Below, piece after piece: positions 33,975 through 46,253 of a stretch of 64,000 bases of DNA (positions are counted from its first letter, which is position 1; each line of letters starts with the position of its first letter). Both the position numbers and the translations under genes were made by a program. Origin of the DNA: Takakia lepidozioides (Eukaryota; Streptophyta; Takakiopsida; Takakiales; Takakiaceae); NCBI GenBank assembly GCA_030704615.1, contig CM060732.1, positions 31,727,053-31,791,052 on the forward strand, in the 5' to 3' direction. Under the pieces are notes generated by a model. That model worked only from the letters and a program-made list of their open reading frames with translations, searched no databases and was not told where the DNA came from.

Positions 33975-36900
33975 CTTGAATAACTCTCTACGAGGAAGGC
34001 AAAACAACAACAAAAGCATGGACTCAAATGCTAGAGTTCATGTATTCACTGTGATTTATTATGGGGTCAGGTGCATAACCAATTCTAGGAGAGCTCTACA
34101 GAAAAGCTGGAGGACTGGAAATGGAATCTGTACCAGTCCCTTCCACATGTTTGTGAAGCTGTATGATGACGTTCGGGTAAGATGATGTTCATGGACTGTT
34201 TCTATGGGGAGCTCACCAAGCTCTATCAGGTGTTTAGTAGAGGAATCTTATTCCTTTTAAGTCTTTGGTGGACGAAGTTGTGTTGGGGGGAGGGGGAGAG
34301 AGGTAAAGCTATTGATCTCGAGAGTATGATTAGAATGGGACACTCGCGCAAGTGTTCACCTCCGTCAGTGCATTTTGCATGGAGAAGTGATACAGACGGA
34401 CTGCTTTTGTGTGATCAGGCGATGATTAGGTGGTCCCATAACCTAGGCCTTGGACACCTGTTCGTTCTACAGAGTGAGACTGGGATGGAAGTAGGAACTT
34501 GATTATCTTCTATAGTCCTGGACATCTCGAAATCCCCTTGGCAGATCGACGCTAATAACACACTGGCCTCTGGCCTCCAGATTTAGCATTTATTCAACTA
34601 TCACATGTTCCTTGGTTTGTTCAGCTTGTGGTTTCCATTTGAATGTTCATCTGGTTCTCTCTGCAGTGGGCTGCCTGACGTCTATAGTATGGAATTGTAC
34701 TTGGTCGTTGTCAGAGTCGTTACTTTCTTAACAGGTGTGGCAATGCAAATTGAGGTGGCGGTATGGGAAAACCAGCTCTGTACAGATGAACGACTGTGCA
34801 CAGCAGAGTTGTTACCTTGGCCCCGAATGACTTAGCCTGTAGAGACCTGAATAGGAGGAATGACTGTGCTCTAAGTAGATAGTAGTAGATGACGGTGATA
34901 GTCTTCGAGTAAATTCATTCATGCACGTCTTCAAGTAATGTGAGGAGGTTTTCATCCCCTGCTTTCGAAGACGATTCCATCTAAATGGCATTTTCAGACA
35001 TGCCTATGCAAAGGATTCCCATTCAGTTAATAACATGTGCATGAAATCCATGCAAGTGATGGCATACAGATTGGGACTCCCCCTTCTCAACCTCCAACTT
35101 CACAGCAGCCTTCTGTTTGCAGGGACTCGTTCATCAGCCGTCTGAATGAAGCTCGGGACCTCGGGTCACCTCACCATGGCCCGACGTGCTAGCCGTAGCA
35201 CCCGCCAGCAATGGAGTGATCCGCCTGATTAGGGCAGTGGGCACAGAAGCTCTTGCCATGTTCTGATGCCTTTTCACGAATTTCCGACTTGAAGCAGCCA
35301 TAACTTTGTCTCCGTCTGGCCAATGAAGCTCGGGCAGGTGACGTTCGGAAGCTATCAATCCGGACTTGGCTACAATCTTCCTGTTGACAGCTCTTCAACT
35401 GGACCTGCAATCAGGAGTTATGGCTGTTCGGAAACAATGGTGCGAGGAAACAATGGTGCGAGGTCGGCGTACTAAGACATTAGGGTTAAGAGTGGGGAGG
35501 AAACCACAAGGAAAATTAAGCTTGTGAACTTCATCAACTTTCACCATAACAGAATGAACTTGGGCGCCACATTTCAGTGTAACCGACTAGTCTCTTTGAA
35601 GGTGAGTATCACAAGGCATATGGGAAATCAGAGTTGATAACACAGACACATTGGGGTTACTGCATTATGTCACTGGCGCACCAAATGTGCTTGTTCACAT
35701 CAGAACACAGCGCCAAAAGAACTAGTGAAGTTTTGGTTGTCAGAGAGTAATTTAGCATGGTCCTCTTAACGGTAGAAGGTTTGAATTGAGAATTGATCTA
35801 TCGTCTCAATGAAGCAGCATCTAGGTCCACAACGGAGATGCGTCTTGGGAGGAAAGCAAGTATCAGCCAGAGTTGGTCTGCCAGGCCCTCATCCCAAACT
35901 GGCCATCCTTCTGCTAATAAGTATCAGTCTCCAAAATCTCAACTCCAATATCTTCCCTCACATGTCAGGAGATTCGATGTGGGGGCGGATGAGGATAGTG
36001 CAGGACAGTATCAATTAAAGGATGATGAGCGAGATTAATGCATGCGAGACAAAGACAAAGTAATGACGGCGCGGGGCTTCGATATAATTGGTGAGGGAAA
36101 AATAAGCAAATGTAAACTCGGGATTCTTTGGCAAAGCTCCAAGTTAGTAGTGCAGAGGTGTCGAGAGAATAGTTGTAGTTGTACGCCCACAGGTATCTAA
36201 CTGCACTGGGCCGCAGCACAGAGGGGACATGGCCCTAACTAAGAACGGCTTGCGAATCATGTTTGAGCCAGCTCAACCCTGGGGATCCTCAAATTCACTC
36301 GGAAGGGATCGTCGTGCGGGTACTTACGCCTCCTCTCTGCATTCGATTAAGATCGTAGAGAACCGAGCAGCAGTTTGCAACATCCGGATCCTGTGAAGAT
36401 CGGGGCATCACGGGGATCGATCATAGTTCCGCTGGATTTATCCATGGTCTGTATGCGAATGTACACTGATGGGGTGAGCATAGATAATGCAGGTATCTAG
36501 CCTGAAGTACTCAAGTCGCCGAATTTCCGGGTAAGTTCTTTTTCTACGTCTGAGATCTGAGAGATTTGTCCATGGATACAGTACCTGCAAGGGGGTAGGC
36601 CTGAATTTGTGGCGTGAAACAGTAAACTTCTTGAGTAGAGCAATGTCACTTGTGCCGTTTTAGTAGAGCGATTTATGTGTGAGTAAACTGATTAGCATGA
36701 AAATGCGCCCATGGAGACTCTTTGGGTGCTAGTGCAAGTGAGAGAAAGTGACAGGAGCGATGTGTTTCTTTCGCAGGTTACATGTATCTGATGACTCCCA
36801 GGGGCTGCATGCTATAATGAAATACAAACGAACAATGGTGCATATGGTGAGGTCTGGCCGGTTGCTGGAGGGGCCTTCTGCGCGTCTTTCAGTACTCTAT

Positions 36901-37653
36901 TTTGACAGTACATCAGCATTTACTGTATTAGTACATGCTACACCGCTAGGTACCCCTCCAAAATTAAGTACGCTTTTGCCAAGCAGCTTCCCACACGGAA
37001 AGAAATATGATGCTGTTACTTGTACGTTAACCTATAAGATGTGCTGAATTGTGCGCAGTATACTCGTGATCTGGCGATGTGCTGTGGTGTGTGCACCTGC
37101 GTTGGACGTGGACAGGGAAATTCCTGGCAGCAGCATGCAGGAGCATGGTGCCAAGCTGTGAGTGCCACCTTTCTGTGTTGTTGCCTTCAATATCAAATTG
37201 ATTGCCTCTTCCTAGTTTGTAAACTGTAAACCTTCAACGTTGACTTGGAACTGCCTACTAAATTGTTGGGGTCATGACCATCACTGTCTATCCAATGCAG
37301 ACTGATGTAGACACTGGTCAATATATTCCGATGTGGGTCTCAACAGCAGAAAAGTAACCCAGTACTGTTCACAATGTCCATCTTGGCAGTCTTTCTTCTT
37401 GGGCCTTCCATTCCGACGCTGCATTCAACAAAGTCTGAGGGCTATGGCCAGTCGAACAGTTTCGAACGGCTTGCTTGTTTTGCCGTCTCGTCATCTCTCA
37501 TTGATTTCATCGATCGTGGATCTTCTTCCCTGCAGCCGCACGGTAGTTCATTGAGCTGTTAGCTGATTTAATGTTCTGACTCTAATATCAGCAGCTGCTG
37601 ATAGATGGACATCGCTCGTCACGGCTGAGTTAGCACTTGCTTCTTAACTACAG
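33975..37653. other. Intergenic between XTH and BTB fragment
   Basis: No coding sequence is recognised. It includes the XTH 3' flank. Short frames are present on both strands but lack motifs and neighbours. An upstream exon of the BTB gene could lie in 37040-37170, where a cysteine-rich frame (CCGVCTCVGRGQG) is bounded by AG and GT, but this is not secure. Confidence 0.4.
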
Positions 37654-38305
37654 TTGCACCACATGGAGATTCGCTTCTCAGAGCTCTGTTGTTTGAGATG
37701 AAAAGGTTGCAGGCGAGGCAGTCATTTCTGACAACATGGGATCGAGACTCTATGCGACCACCCCACACAGACCTCATCTTGAGGTCTACAGATTCTGGAG
37801 AGGTCCATGCACACAGAGCTGCTCTGGTATTCTTTTCTTACAAGTGTTTTGAAATATGCTTATAATACTAGATGGGACACTGCGCACATGTTGCTGACTT
37901 GTGAACTTCATGCAGGGACTGGAGAGGTCCACACACATTTATGCATTCTCTATCTCCAATTCCCTGGCCTCCACCTAATCATTGCTGTTACCAAATGACC
38001 TTTTGTTCCCTCTCTCTCAAACACACATTCCTAACACATGTCTTTCTTTCGTTCTCATATGTGCAAATTCATGTTCGCAGGTGGGCAAGTCCAAAGTGTT
38101 CAAGGCTATGTTTCTGCACGAGATGGAAGAATCACGCACAGGAGTGGTGCAAATGGAAATGGAGCATTTGGTCCTTGAAGCATTTGTTAAATTTTTTTAC
38201 ACAGGTCATGTGGAGGCTGACAGCGCAAGGAAGAAGCCTGTCCCCGAAGAAGGATGGGATCTGCCCATCAGAGGAGGAGCTGTGGCTCTCATGCGCGAGT
38301 CCTGA
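37654..38305 (+). pseudogene. BTB/POZ domain protein, two exons, truncated
   Basis: Exon 37654-37826 reads LLRALLFEMKRLQARQS, then PPHTDLILRSTDSGEVHAHR. Exon 38081-38305 reads VGKSKVFKAMFLHEMEES, LVLEAFVKFFYTGHVEAD. Together these form most of a BTB fold, the dimerisation and CUL3-adaptor domain; the HTDLIL, HAHRAAL, KSKVFKAMF and FFYTG blocks are diagnostic. Splice phases agree (0/0). After YTGHVEAD the frame leaves the domain (ARKKPVPEEGW) and stops at 38303-38305, losing the last BTB helices and any BACK/C-terminal part. The N-terminal exon with a start codon was not found. It is a truncated gene or decayed copy; a further 3' exon replacing the read-through end is possible but not seen. 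Confidence 0.7.
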
Positions 38306-39110
38306 TGGCCTCTCATATTGAGCTGCCCGTTTGCAGGAGGAGTCATTGGTACTAGGAGAAGCACAAAAGAGCACCACACTAAGAAGCACTAAAAGAGCCC
38401 CACACTAAGAAGCACCCTTAAAAGCAGTACAGGAGAAGGCGCACTCCCCTGATCCTAGAGATTAGCTGAAAGGAGGGGCACTTAAGACGGAATAACCCTA
38501 GAGCAATTGATATTAGAGAAGCCAGGAAACAGATCGAGAGGCAAGCACGCTTCAGCCTTGAGGCTGCACAGACGGAAGGGTCACCACGATTAAGGGCCAC
38601 TAAACTCAATCACTAACCGCTAATCTGCACTAAACCAGCGAGATTAGACACTGACGGGCGACTGCGAGGAGAGAGGTGAAGAGAAACCTGATTACGATGG
38701 GGGACAATGAGGAGTGAGAAAAAGAGTGGGGAAGGGTGGATTCAACGTGCGATATTAATGCATGACGGCTGCGGTGATAGAGCTCGGAGGGTGACACTAG
38801 GGGGAGTGTGGTTTATGATGAGACTATGGAGATGAATGAGGAAAGGCTTGAAAGGAGAATGGGGGCGAGGATGAGAGAATGTTGATGAAACACCAGAAAC
38901 ATCTTACAAAAAAGAAGGTCAGGCCCAGCATGAAGAGGAGGGGAACGATCGGCCCCAGCGACAGGATGGTCTTGTTGTGCTGCGGCATGGGGGACGACAG
39001 GATGGTCTTGTTGCGCTGCGGCATGGAATTGAGTTGAGGTAGGCGAGAGGACCGTTGCGCGCCTCTCCGCCAGTGCTCTCTCCCCCTTCATACCCCTATG
39101 CATATTATGT
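38306..39110. other. Intergenic with a small possible membrane-peptide frame
   Basis: A minus-strand frame (39024-38824) encodes a short duplicated stretch NKTILSSPMPQHNKTILS followed by a hydrophobic segment GPIVPLLFMLGLTFFFV. The duplication is a direct 39-bp repeat in the DNA (about 38958-39027). No family is recognised, and coding status is uncertain. Confidence 0.25.
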
Positions 39111-39114
39111 CAAA

Positions 39115-39560
39115 GAAAAACCACAATTCATGGACCTCCCACAAGTCCTCCAACGATACAATAAAAAATGATTTCATTTTTATTTTTCTTAAAAATGAAT
39201 GTGAGGACTTATGCGGTTATTGACCCCTGCGAGTCCTCCAATGACACAAAGACAGAAAATAATAAATAAAAACTTATGTGGGTAGTGGCGCCCAGATAAT
39301 TCGTGGACCTTTCACAAGTCTTCTAATAACACACAAAAAAATAAAAACAAAAAATATATTTTTCATTTTTTAATATGAGGACTTATGTTGGTGATGACGC
39401 TCGCATAATTCATGGACCTCCCATGGACCTCCCACAAGTCCTCCGCTGATACAATAAAAAACAAAAATTTCAAATTATTTCAAAAAAAAAAACATATCAT
39501 GATCTACCATAGCTTTGTAGGTCTAGGAACTATGTGGTCATCAACACCCACATAAGTCCT
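39115..39560. repeat. Degenerate tandem repeat of about 110-170 bp
   Basis: The motif AATTCATGGACCTCCCACAAGTCCTC recurs at about 39124, 39296 and 39407, with a partial copy at about 39230. Each is followed by an A/T-rich part and ATGAGGACTTATG. Four irregular units are visible. Confidence 0.6.
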
Positions 39561-39885
39561 CACACCTGATTATAGGCACATAGTGAATGCACCAATACGA
39601 TTCCAACTTTTCAAATGTCATTGAGGGTATTCTCACAAGAATAGGTCTGTCTTTGTCCTCGGGTATAGGCCCCATTTCTAATGTCGTACCGTACCACTTT
39701 GTGTTCAAGACCACTAAGCATGATGCCCGGGCTCATAGATTCATGTGAGCAGGCTCATGGCGTAGCTTCCCTCCGTTCCTGGAGGCCCGAGGGGGCTTTA
39801 ATGTTTGCATTTTATATATATTGTTTGTTTGCCCAATAGCGCTACTATGGCAAACCTCCGACGGTGCTATAGGCGCCACCTACAT

Positions 39886-39959
39886 ACCCACCGGGATTCG
39901 AACCCAACCCCATATGGGATTGGAGTGCACCTTCTGGCCAGAGTGCTGCCACTGTGGGC
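39886..39959 (-). mobile_element. tRNA-derived SINE-like head
   Basis: The minus strand of this 74-bp stretch has a perfect RNA polymerase III box B (GGTTCGAATCC), a T arm that can pair (TTGGG/CCCGG with wobble) and matching ends (GCCCAC and GTGGGT). Box A is weak and the anticodon region does not fold well. It may be the 5' end of a degraded SINE; no tail or target duplication was identified. Confidence 0.4.
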
Positions 39960-40605
39960 AAGAAAAAAATCTCCGTATCAAACAATTTAACCAATTATAT
40001 ATTTAGTTGTGGACGGACCATGCTCCTCAATATAACCTGATACGTTACATTGGCTATCCCAGTTTCATTTATCGACATCCCGCCGTGGGGTGCTTGGATG
40101 GCAGATTGTTTAGCGAATGAAATAGGGTGTCGAGAGTACCCAGATGAAAGTCTCATTGTCTTTCTGGCTTTATATATCTGTCGTGGTGCTTTGTTGCCTC
40201 TGACCATTATTGCAAGAAGGTTTGCAATAGCAAGCTGGGTATCTGTAGCTTGACAACGACTCTCTAATTCATTTGCAGTTTACATTCGACGACTCTCCAT
40301 CCCTAACTCTTCCAATTTCAGAGTCATTCATTCATTTGACTCAATGACCATTGCAGTCATCTTCTCATTGCTTTCAAGTTTGTGATGCTCAACTTTAGTA
40401 GATCATTTGACAAATTTGCCAATGGCTTCTGTCAGATATGATGCACCATAAGACAATGACCGTTTGCGAGTATTTGATTTGTCTGCTATTCTAGGCTTTT
40501 TGCATGATGTCGTCTTCGAAGTTAACGGACTTTGCACTGACATTTCCTCAGATGTTATAATGTCATTATAGGTGGTGACATGTCGTCAACATGAGGCTCG
40601 GTGTG

Positions 40606-40926
40606 TCATATCACAAGAGAGCTAGGACATGCCATAAATTGGGTATCATGAACTGTTCTCGCCAAAATTGTCATTTGCATTGGCCCATGATGCTCAACCT
40701 TGATCACAACCACCTGACATACCATCTTTTTTTGCTGAATCCCCCATGATTTTTGTTGAAAGCAAAGCCAGTCGCTGCATTCACTACATGTTTGCTCTGC
40801 AAACAAAGTCTTCAGTCTCTTGTATTCGTGCTTCATCTTCTCAATTTTGCCCTTGATGAGGGTCTTCGAACGGCAGAGGATAGATGCAGGAGTGGGTGGA
40901 TTAAAATTTGCGTTATAACATGGCAA
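40606..40926 (-). pseudogene. Possible Myb/SANT-like transposon-associated relic
   Basis: The minus-strand frame contains KTLIKGKIEKMKHEYKRLK, a basic helical stretch like that of Myb/SANT-like proteins accompanying PIF/Harbinger transposons. Downstream on the same strand (to about 40270) are further broken frames. The match is weak and no transposase was found next to it. Confidence 0.25.
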
Positions 40927-40939
40927 TTTCTGCAGTGAC

Positions 40940-42380
40940 CTCCATCAAGATTTCAACTATATTTTTCCAACAAATCAGAACTTCACGTCAGTTTGGTTGG
41001 AGTAGGGTTTCTAACTACAATATAAATGTGTACAAATTATGAGATTGCAAAAATATATATTTTTTATAGAGCAATGGACTTTTAAAGATGATTGTTGTGG
41101 ACTGCAGATGTTACAGCATAAAATCTTATGGACTAAAAAAAATGGATCTACACTCATATAATGATAGAAAGGAAAACAAAATAAGTATGTCATTTTAGAA
41201 ACCAACCCAAATCCACTTTTATATGGACTAATTACCTTATGAATTGAGAGCTATGAACTATTTTATACCTAAAAAATAGGTTGATTTGCTCTAGTCCATA
41301 GCATCTTCTGTTTTGGGTTTTTGGGGTATTATCTTTTATTAAAAAAAATACAAACCTATAATCTAGTATGACCAGGTGGTATATGGACAAACGGTTATAA
41401 ACTCTAAGTTTTGAAGTCTATATGTTTTTTCAAGTTAAAGATTAAAATTTATAATAAACAATATCTTCAATATTTGGGGGAGGGGGCTCTTCACTAAAAA
41501 ATGTTATGTATACTACTGTTTTTTTTTAAAAATAAACTGAAAATACATGGTCAAATTTGTTTTTTCCCATGGACTCTCAATGGACTCAACATTTGCCGCG
41601 CATCTACCCGGAGCTCAAGTGGCATTTGTCTTGCATGCTTAGTACGGATGTGCCATCAATGCCTCGCTGCCAAAATGCTTTTGTTGCATCTTCATCATTC
41701 TTCCTCATAGAAACCCAAAATGTTTGCAAGCACCACATCATCTCCTTCCCAGTGCAATTCCACATCAAGTGCAATGGTTTTTTTCTTCATTTTTCTTCAG
41801 AACTCCCAAGGCTTGATTTGGTAGAGGAGCACGCGTAAGTATAGAAGGTGCAAGTATAGAAGGAGGAGCAGATGTATGAGCAATGGCCAGAGAAATATAA
41901 GGAGAATGTGAATCCTCGTGTGAATCTTCATCTGGCATTTGCAAAAATGAGTTTGGCTAATCTCATCACCTATCTTGGGCACTTCATCATAATTACAATC
42001 TTACACTTGTATGTAATACGTGTTAAAAATGGCTAGATCGCAGTCTCCTCTGTACAGCTCATTCCTTGTTGCCAATCAATCTTTATCTTCATCTTATAAA
42101 TAGTGCTTATCATCATAAGTCAGCAGATAAACTTAAAGAGCCACCGGTTCTATAAATATAGAATAATAGGTACTACCATGACGGTGCCATTATTATCATC
42201 AGTGGAATGTTACAATATAATGAGTTGCTTCATAAGCTCACTGTAATGCAGAGAGTAGTATATTTAGAGACACCATGGGAGAGAGATAGAGCAGGTCTAT
42301 GCATTATGAGTGCTGAGAAGATTAAGCCTTGTGTATTTTTGTTCACCTTAGTCTCTAAAAGATATTCATATATTTGTAAG
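40940..42380. other. AT-rich stretch without recognised genes
   Basis: Mostly A/T-rich non-coding sequence. The part after about 42010, with a TATA-like TCTATAAATATAG near 42150, could be the LTR or leader of the copia relic that starts at 42382, but no primer-binding site was seen. Confidence 0.35.
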
Positions 42381-42381
42381 A

Positions 42382-42990
42382 ATGGATTTTTCTAGTTCTA
42401 CCGCCATTATAGGTGATGTGCAATCTCAATAGGTTATGTGCTCACGATTCGCCAGAAGTTTGGCTTTGGTAGAAAAGTTAGATCGTTCTAACTATGTAAA
42501 TTGGAAGGAGATCATAAAGGTGTTGCTCGAGCGTGATGATTTACTTGAGATTGTCACAAGAGAAGAAAAACAACAGAACTGGAAAAGAGTGGAAGCATAA
42601 AGATGCTACAACACGTTTTCACGTCTTCTCTAGAATGTGTCGAAGGAGAAGTTCCAGTACATTACGAACGCCACAACCGCAAAAGAGGCATGGAATCTAT
42701 TAGAGAAACGACATGAAGACAAAGACGATGTCAGCATACTAGCAATCTGTACTCGTCTATTCACCTTCAAGATTAGAAGGAGAGGACGTTAACCTATGTT
42801 TGACCGAGCTCAAAAATCTACTTGTTTATTTCAAGTCGGCAAAGATAAATGTCTCAGACATGATGATCGATTCTTATTGCTTGTTTGTTTCACAGCCTCC
42901 CGCCATCTTTCCATGTGATGGTGACTTCCCTTAACACCCTAGGAAAAAACTTGTCTTTAGAGCTGCCACAAATTTTGGAGACAAGCTCTT
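42382..42990 (+). pseudogene. Ty1/copia gag (UBN2-type), decayed
   Basis: ATG 42382 begins a gag frame with stops. Motifs are VEKLDRSNYVNWKEIIKVLL, DDLLEIV, ITNATTAKEAWNLLEKRH and, in shifted frames, SDMMIDSYCL, LPPSFHVMVTSLNTLG and LSLELPQILE. These are the conserved blocks of copia gag polyproteins. The zinc knuckle and the rest of the element are absent. At about 42990 it joins the 3' end of the hAT transposase in opposite orientation. Confidence 0.72.
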
Positions 42991-45190
42991 GACGGTCAAT
43001 GGTGGGGGAGAGTTGACCTCAACTTCATTGTTGAGAGTGTGCTCCAGTGAGGGAAGGGGGTCCGCAATCGGGATGACATCATGTCGCAGTTCATCAGTTA
43101 CAATAAGATCATTGAAGGATAGGTGTATTGCAGCATCGTCGTCATTAAATTCATATGGGTCATGTGGAGGATTGCCGACATCATCGGACCCATCCCAATC
43201 GTTAGAGTTGGAGTCCCACGCGGCGTCGGTGTCATCATTGCTACTAGATTGGACCTCTGAGGCAGATTCTTCAGACAACAGATTCTTCTCATACCATGCC
43301 GATGCCTCGCTTGCTGTCCTCTCTTGCAGTAGCCTACAATTCGTGTAGACGTAAACCAATTTGTCAGCCATGGCATGATTCAACCTGTTGCGAATCTTGT
43401 TATAAACAAACGAGTCACTGCTCCAGTTCCGCTCACAAGACGAGGCAGAACACACTTGAGCAAGAATACGCTTTGCAATGGGACCTAACGTTCTTGCTCC
43501 AGCTCCAATCAGATCCCACCATTCATGTGACACATGTTCATTGCTTTTGGATCCGGCATGTCATGGAAATGATTATGGCGATCCGAGAAGCACTGGTACT
43601 CGGACAAAGCCCGCTCTGTCATATTCAAGGGCGCGAGTTGCATAATGACCCGTTCAAGCCCGACTTTAGCATCCACATTGTCTCTCAAATCCGTATTGTC
43701 CAGCAAGAATGGATTTAGCAAGGCCCCCGCATAATGCAAATCCGTGCGAACCATCCGTTTGCGGTCGTAAAATGCATCCTCGGTCATTGCCACCAAATCA
43801 TCGTCCATAGAAAATGGAGGACGCCTCCAGGATTGCACGTGCTTCTGAAGGTTTTCCAATATCAACCATGATTTGCCCATTATTGTTTGTTTTCCATCAA
43901 ACTCCCGCAAAACAATCAACACTGGCTCCACCATGTATACAAAATTTGCACATTTCGTCCAGAAATCGTCGGAGCGAATGATTGCGCGGACCCTCCGACT
44001 TTTGCTCAAATACTTGGACTTATGAGAGTCGCGTAAGGTGCTCACATACGCATCTCATTGAGGGTCGATGATCACCTGCTCCAGACCCGTCCTCACAGTC
44101 ACCATTCGATCCACCATAAAAAAGTTTGTGGCAAAGCGGGTTTCACCCGGGTTCCTAAGGCTGTATTTGGGTTCATGCTTTCTGAATAATGCCAAAGGGA
44201 TGTGATGTGCATGGATGAACGTCACAACCGACTTTGCTTTTTTTACTAGCTGTTTCATCCATGCTTCTTTTCCCCAATCCTCCAAAAGGAGATCAAAGAT
44301 ATGAGCAGCACACCCTTGGTAATATAGATGGGGATATCGTACCATCAAAATATCGGCCATATTAACCATGTTAGATGCATTGTCCGTGCACACTTGGACA
44401 ATTTTATGAGCTCCAATTGTATCGATGAAACTTGTCAACAACCTTGCTTGATAACATGCATCTTTTCTCTCTCCGCTTGTGTCAGTGGATCCCAAAAATT
44501 GTTCCCTCGCAGGACAGACCAGCATGACATTGAACAGTGGTCGATTAGTAACAGAACTCAAACTGTCCACACATATAGTGCTTCCATACTTCCGGAGAGA
44601 ATCACATGTCTTTTCATTCACCTTTTGGGTGAGGTCAGACATAGCCTCTTTTAGCAATCATATGCGGAGATCGCGATAACTCGGAGGTGTGTATGTGGAC
44701 TTGGAATCGGACATGGCTTTGACAGCAGCCACAAACGCAGGAAGCCTCGAGACATTGAACGGAATATTGACCTCGTAGAAAAATTGGGCCCACTTCTTAT
44801 CCAGAGTCCTCTTATGCGACAAATTTAAGCTTTATTGCATTGATTGTTGCTTCAATGGTCTGGTCTATACAAGTGTTGGCGTACAATCGGGTGTTGCTCC
44901 TGATCCACCGGCTTCTCCACGAACAGCAGACGCCTCGTAAGAATCCCCATAGGTATAACTCTGAGGGGCATTTTGATTCGAATATGGAGTATTTGGCTCA
45001 GAAGCCGCGGCCATATCAAAAGACGATGGGATATTGCCTCCACATTGGGCAAAGTGGGCTTTCACTCCCATGGAGGCTTTTGGGCACAAACTAACCGCTG
45101 CATTCTTCCCATCTCTATAGCCGAGGTGATATAACATGCCATCTTTGCGACCCGCTAGCTTCAATGCACAGAGATTACATTGAACACCAT
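42990..45190 (-). pseudogene. hAT-family transposase (BED finger, DUF659, hATC), inactivated
   Basis: Read leftward on the minus strand. A BED-type finger opens it (CNLCALKLAGRKDGML, HLG, HFAQCGG; 45185-45030). A broken linker follows (44860-44660), then the DUF659/catalytic part 44657-44055 (YGSTICVDSLSSVTNRPL, VQVCTDNASNMVNMADIL, YYQGCAAHIFDLLLED). Then come 44045-43509 (WTKCANFVYMVEPVLIVLRE, DRKRMVRTDLHYAGALLNP) and the hATC dimerisation domain 43533-43080 (EWWDLIGAGARTLGPIAKRI, CSASSCERNWSSDSFVYNKI, NRLNHAMADKLVYVYTN). A TGA between DPQ and DAYVS (44055) replaces an expected Trp, a frameshift separates the last two frames, and the C-terminus runs into copia sequence. Confidence 0.85.
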
Positions 45191-45540
45191 CCTTTTTGTG
45201 CGGGTCTACGGTGAACTAAGGGTTCCACTCATCCCTCATCCTCACACCCAGAACCCTAATCACAGACTTAAGGTTGAACGAAGAACACTAGTGTACTTAG
45301 TAGATTTGTCAAGAGCAATAGAAGGTAGAACAGAATGCGATGACCCAACACTACGGCATCAATCCAAGTGGATCAATGCACTATGTACTATTATGCTTTT
45401 CGACAATTTGCTGCAGTGGCTTTGGTGGAAGCCACAATAGCAAACGGTCTGCAACCTCCTATTGGGCTACACTTTTGCTCAAGAAATAGAGAACATTCAC
45501 TCGCCACAAAAGTGTTTGCCACAAAAGAAGTGAGACGCTC

Positions 45541-46022
45541 GATGCCCCATGTTGGTGGTCGCACATATATATATTTTTTTTAAAAACTACTACGACCACC
45601 CCCATGCTGGTGGTCGCAGATATTAAAAAACAGAAAAATGCTATAACCACCCCCTGCTAGTGGTCGCATATATATATATATATATATATAGCGACCATCC
45701 CCATGATGGTGGTCGTAGATATTAAAAAATAGAAAAATGTTGCGACCACCCCCATGCTGATGGTCGTAGATATTAAAAAACAAAAAAATGTTGCGACCAC
45801 CCCCCTGATGGTGGTCGCACCTATTACAAATAAAATAAAAATTGTGCGACCACTAGTAGCGGTGGTCGCAACTGTTTAAAAAAAGAAAAAAATGCGACCA
45901 CCCTTGCTGGTGGTCGCATCTATTTAAAAAAAACAAAAATGCTGCGACCACCCCTCTGCTGGTGGTCGCAATTATTAAAAAATAAGATAAATTCTGCGAC
46001 CACCAACATTTAGAGGTCGCAC
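45541..46022. repeat. Array of about ten spaced palindromes upstream of the hAT transposase
   Basis: Copies of the roughly 28-bp palindrome TGCGACCACC-(4-8 nt)-GGTGGTCGCA occur every 50-60 bp, separated by A/T-rich linkers such as ATATTAAAAAACAGAAAAATG. Most copies keep both arms with isolated changes; the outermost copies have one degraded arm. A (TA)n run lies inside the array at 45668-45690. It sits between the hAT start and the putative hAT right end. Confidence 0.85.
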
Positions 46023-46179
46023 CAATTTAACAATAATTATTTAAAAATGACCTCAAATACTGGCGGTTGGAGTAATTTATAAAACAATTTATTCACTTGC
46101 CAAGGTGTCGCTTGGAATACAACGTGTCCACCTACGTGACATATTTTTCATCTAACTCATGTTTTATTGATTTTTCGGC

Positions 46180-46253
46180 AAAACTTACGTGACGTTGGTC
46201 GCGTTAGCGTCAGGTCCGACGTGACGGGACTTGACGTGACGTGTGCAACCCTG
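46180..46253 (-). repeat. Putative right end of the hAT element
   Basis: Read from 46253 the minus strand starts CAGGGTTGCACACGTCACGT, matching the CAGGG-type ends of hAT elements. ACGTGAC occurs four times between 46130 and 46245, as expected of subterminal transposase-binding repeats. The next 8 bp outside, AGACACAG, would be the target duplication, but the left end and its partner were not found. Confidence 0.55.

Noticed and set aside
42989-43718. Plus-strand frames of 119 and 140 codons
   Set aside because: They are antisense to clearly conserved hAT transposase blocks and have no motifs of their own.
45541-46022. CRISPR array
   Set aside because: Regular spacing suggested it, but the spacers are similar A/T-rich linkers, the repeats are palindromes with degraded copies, and the DNA is plant nuclear.
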